Below, piece after piece: positions 4,908 to 5,854 of a DNA stretch of 5,854 bases (position 1 is the first letter of the stretch; each line of letters starts with the position of its first letter). This DNA comes from CAZXNF01 sp050741255 (lineage in GTDB: Bacteria; Pseudomonadota; Gammaproteobacteria; Burkholderiales; SG8-41). The stretch spans positions 1-5,854 of the forward strand of contig JBOIEQ010000208.1 in the NCBI GenBank assembly GCA_050741255.1. Reading direction: 5' to 3'. The translations under genes were made by a program, and so were the position numbers. The notes below the pieces were generated by a model that did no database searches, was not told the origin of the DNA, and saw only the letters and a list, made by a program, of their open reading frames with translations.

Positions 4908-5728
4908 TGCAGACCTTCACCACCAGCGACGGCGTCAAGATCGCCTACGCCATCGACGACTACGCCGATCCCTGGAAGCCCGCCAACACGCTCGTCATGC
5001 TGCACCCGGCGATGAGCTCGTCGCGGCGCTTCTACTCGCTGGTGCCGGGGCTGGCGCGCCACTATCGCGTCGTTCGCCTGGACACCCGCGGCCACGGCCA
5101 GTCGCAGGTGCCGGGGCCCGACACCGTGATGAACAAGGAGCGCGTGATGCTGGACGTGATCGAGGCGCTCGATCACCTGAAGCTCGACAAGGTGCACCTG
5201 TTCGCGGCCTCCGCGGGCGGCTACACGGGGCAGCAGCTCGCCATCCACCGCCCCGAGCGCGTCAGAAGCCTGATGGTGTACTGCTCGACGCCGGGCCTCA
5301 AGGGCGCTGCGGCGCAGGCCAAGGGGTGGTTGCAGGACGCGGCCGCGCGCGGGATGCGGCCGGTGTTCGGCGAGACCATCAACGACCGCCTGCCGGTCGG
5401 CCAGTGTGACCAGCGGCTGATCGACTGGGTGCTGAACGAGATCTGCAAGAACGACCTCCACTGGCTCGCCCGTTTCATCGGCTACTGGGCCGACACCGAT
5501 TTCATGGACGAGATCAGCGCGATCAAGTGCCCGACACTGATCGTGGCGCCCGGCGACGAGCCGATCGGCGGGACGTCGGGCTACGACGAGATGAAAAAGC
5601 GGATCAAGGACTCGGAACTCATCATCTACGAAGGCGCGCGGCACAACATCTACGACTATCTGCCGGACCGCTGCGTGAATGACGCGCTGGCGTTTCTGAA
5701 GAAGCGGTTTCCGGGGGATTTTGCCTGA
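4907..5728 (+). CDS. Alpha/beta-fold hydrolase 2, tandem paralogue with variant nucleophile elbow
   Basis: Cytoplasmic protein of 273 residues, clearly paralogous to the preceding hydrolase: shared SDGVKxAYxxDD then DPWK (7-24), LHPAM (32-36), RVVRxDxRGHGxS (54-66), ALDHL (87-91), SAGG (102-105), YDEM (226-229) and PDRC (253-256). The nucleophile is Ser102, but the elbow reads AASAG (100-104), so the first Gly of GxSxG is Ala. The acid region reads APGDEP (214-219): Glu218 aligns with Asp218 of the paralogue, so the acid could be Glu218 or the adjacent Asp217. His246 (EGARHNIY) completes the triad. The putative cap (about 130-205) is quite different from hydrolase 1, pointing to a different substrate. 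Start choice: ATG 4907 shares its A with the previous TGA and has AAAGGA at 4896-4901. The same frame is open back to 4169, but that stretch is antifamily, Arg/Ala-rich read-through of hydrolase 1. It is probably translationally coupled to hydrolase 1. Confidence 0.92.
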   Translation: MQTFTTSDGVKIAYAIDDYADPWKPANTLVMLHPAMSSSRRFYSLVPGLARHYRVVRLDTRGHGQSQVPGPDTVMNKERVMLDVIEALDHLKLDKVHLFAASAGGYTGQQLAIHRPERVRSLMVYCSTPGLKGAAAQAKGWLQDAAARGMRPVFGETINDRLPVGQCDQRLIDWVLNEICKNDLHWLARFIGYWADTDFMDEISAIKCPTLIVAPGDEPIGGTSGYDEMKKRIKDSELIIYEGARHNIYDYLPDRCVNDALAFLKKRFPGDFA

Positions 5729-5763
5729 CCGGCCGACGTTGCATTCGAAAGGATGCGTAAACG

Positions 5764-5854
5764 ATGCCAACGACACGCTCGACCCTGACGCGCGTCATTT
5801 TTGCAATTGGCGTAGCGGTGCTTTACGGTCTCTTTTTTGCGATCGCAATTGGTC
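5764..5854 (+). CDS. N-terminus of an unidentified membrane protein (partial, runs off right edge)
   Basis: ATG at 5764 opens a frame that continues to the window edge (30 codons). AAAGGA at 5748-5753 lies 10 bases upstream as a ribosome binding site. After a short polar, basic start (MPTTRSTLTR) come about 20 hydrophobic residues (VIFAIGVAVLYGLFFAIAIG), which look like a transmembrane segment or an uncleaved signal anchor. It begins 35 bases after the hydrolase 2 stop, on the same strand, with no terminator-like hairpin between, so it may belong to the operon. Its codons are more A/T-rich (ATT, TTT, GCA, CTT, TAC) than in the upstream genes. The family cannot be told from this fragment; it could be a transporter subunit, but nothing seen proves it. 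Confidence 0.6.
   Translation, partial: MPTTRSTLTRVIFAIGVAVLYGLFFAIAIG

Noticed and set aside
4880..5776. Long minus-strand open frame (298 residues) opposite hydrolase 2
   Set aside because: Composition bias (Val/Arg/His/Asp) mirrors the sense codons; it has no recognisable motif.
13..5854. Search for CRISPR arrays, tRNA or rRNA genes, transposases or phage genes
   Set aside because: No regularly spaced repeats, cloverleaf-like segments, DDE transposase or integrase motifs were seen.

Overview
The window looks like a high-GC betaproteobacterial chromosome, most probably Burkholderiales (Bordetella/Achromobacter/Cupriavidus-like). This is inferred from strongly GC-biased third codon positions and from three Bug/TctC-type periplasmic solute-binding proteins (SBPs), a family massively expanded in that order. 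No species can be named from the sequence.

Layout, left to right. The last 22 codons of an unidentified + strand gene (1-69) meet, tail to tail, a minus-strand TauD/TfdA-family 2-oxoglutarate dioxygenase-like gene (790-71). A short divergent control region (791-854) separates this from the first SBP gene (855-1838, +). That gene converges on the second SBP gene (2920-1946, -). The 107-bp gap between them holds a REP-like element of two perfect hairpins, which may act as a bidirectional terminator. A 209-bp divergent control region (2921-3129) follows, with a perfect TATAAT box facing right and an extended -10 box facing left. The third SBP gene (3130-4098, +) then opens an apparent operon with two tandem paralogous alpha/beta hydrolases (4095-4907 and 4907-5728). 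Their start codons overlap the preceding stop codons as ATGA and TGATG. After a 35-bp gap the N-terminus of a hydrophobic protein begins (5764 to the window edge).

How the genes may work together: Bug-family proteins capture small, mostly carboxylated compounds in the periplasm. No TctA/TctB membrane subunits are visible, so these are 'orphan' SBPs within this window. The third SBP is translationally linked to two cytoplasmic hydrolases, which suggests that its ligand is, or is related to, an ester, lactone or C-C-bond substrate that the hydrolases process. The dioxygenase-like gene may belong to the regulatory neighbourhood of the first SBP. The substrates cannot be deduced from sequence alone.

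The most notable departures from family norms are: the dioxygenase has His-His-Val where the metal-binding His-x-Asp should be; the second hydrolase has Ala-x-Ser-x-Gly instead of Gly-x-Ser-x-Gly and a shifted acid residue; and the first SBP has two cysteines in its mature domain. I see no RNA genes, CRISPR arrays, insertion sequences or clearly new multi-gene system.
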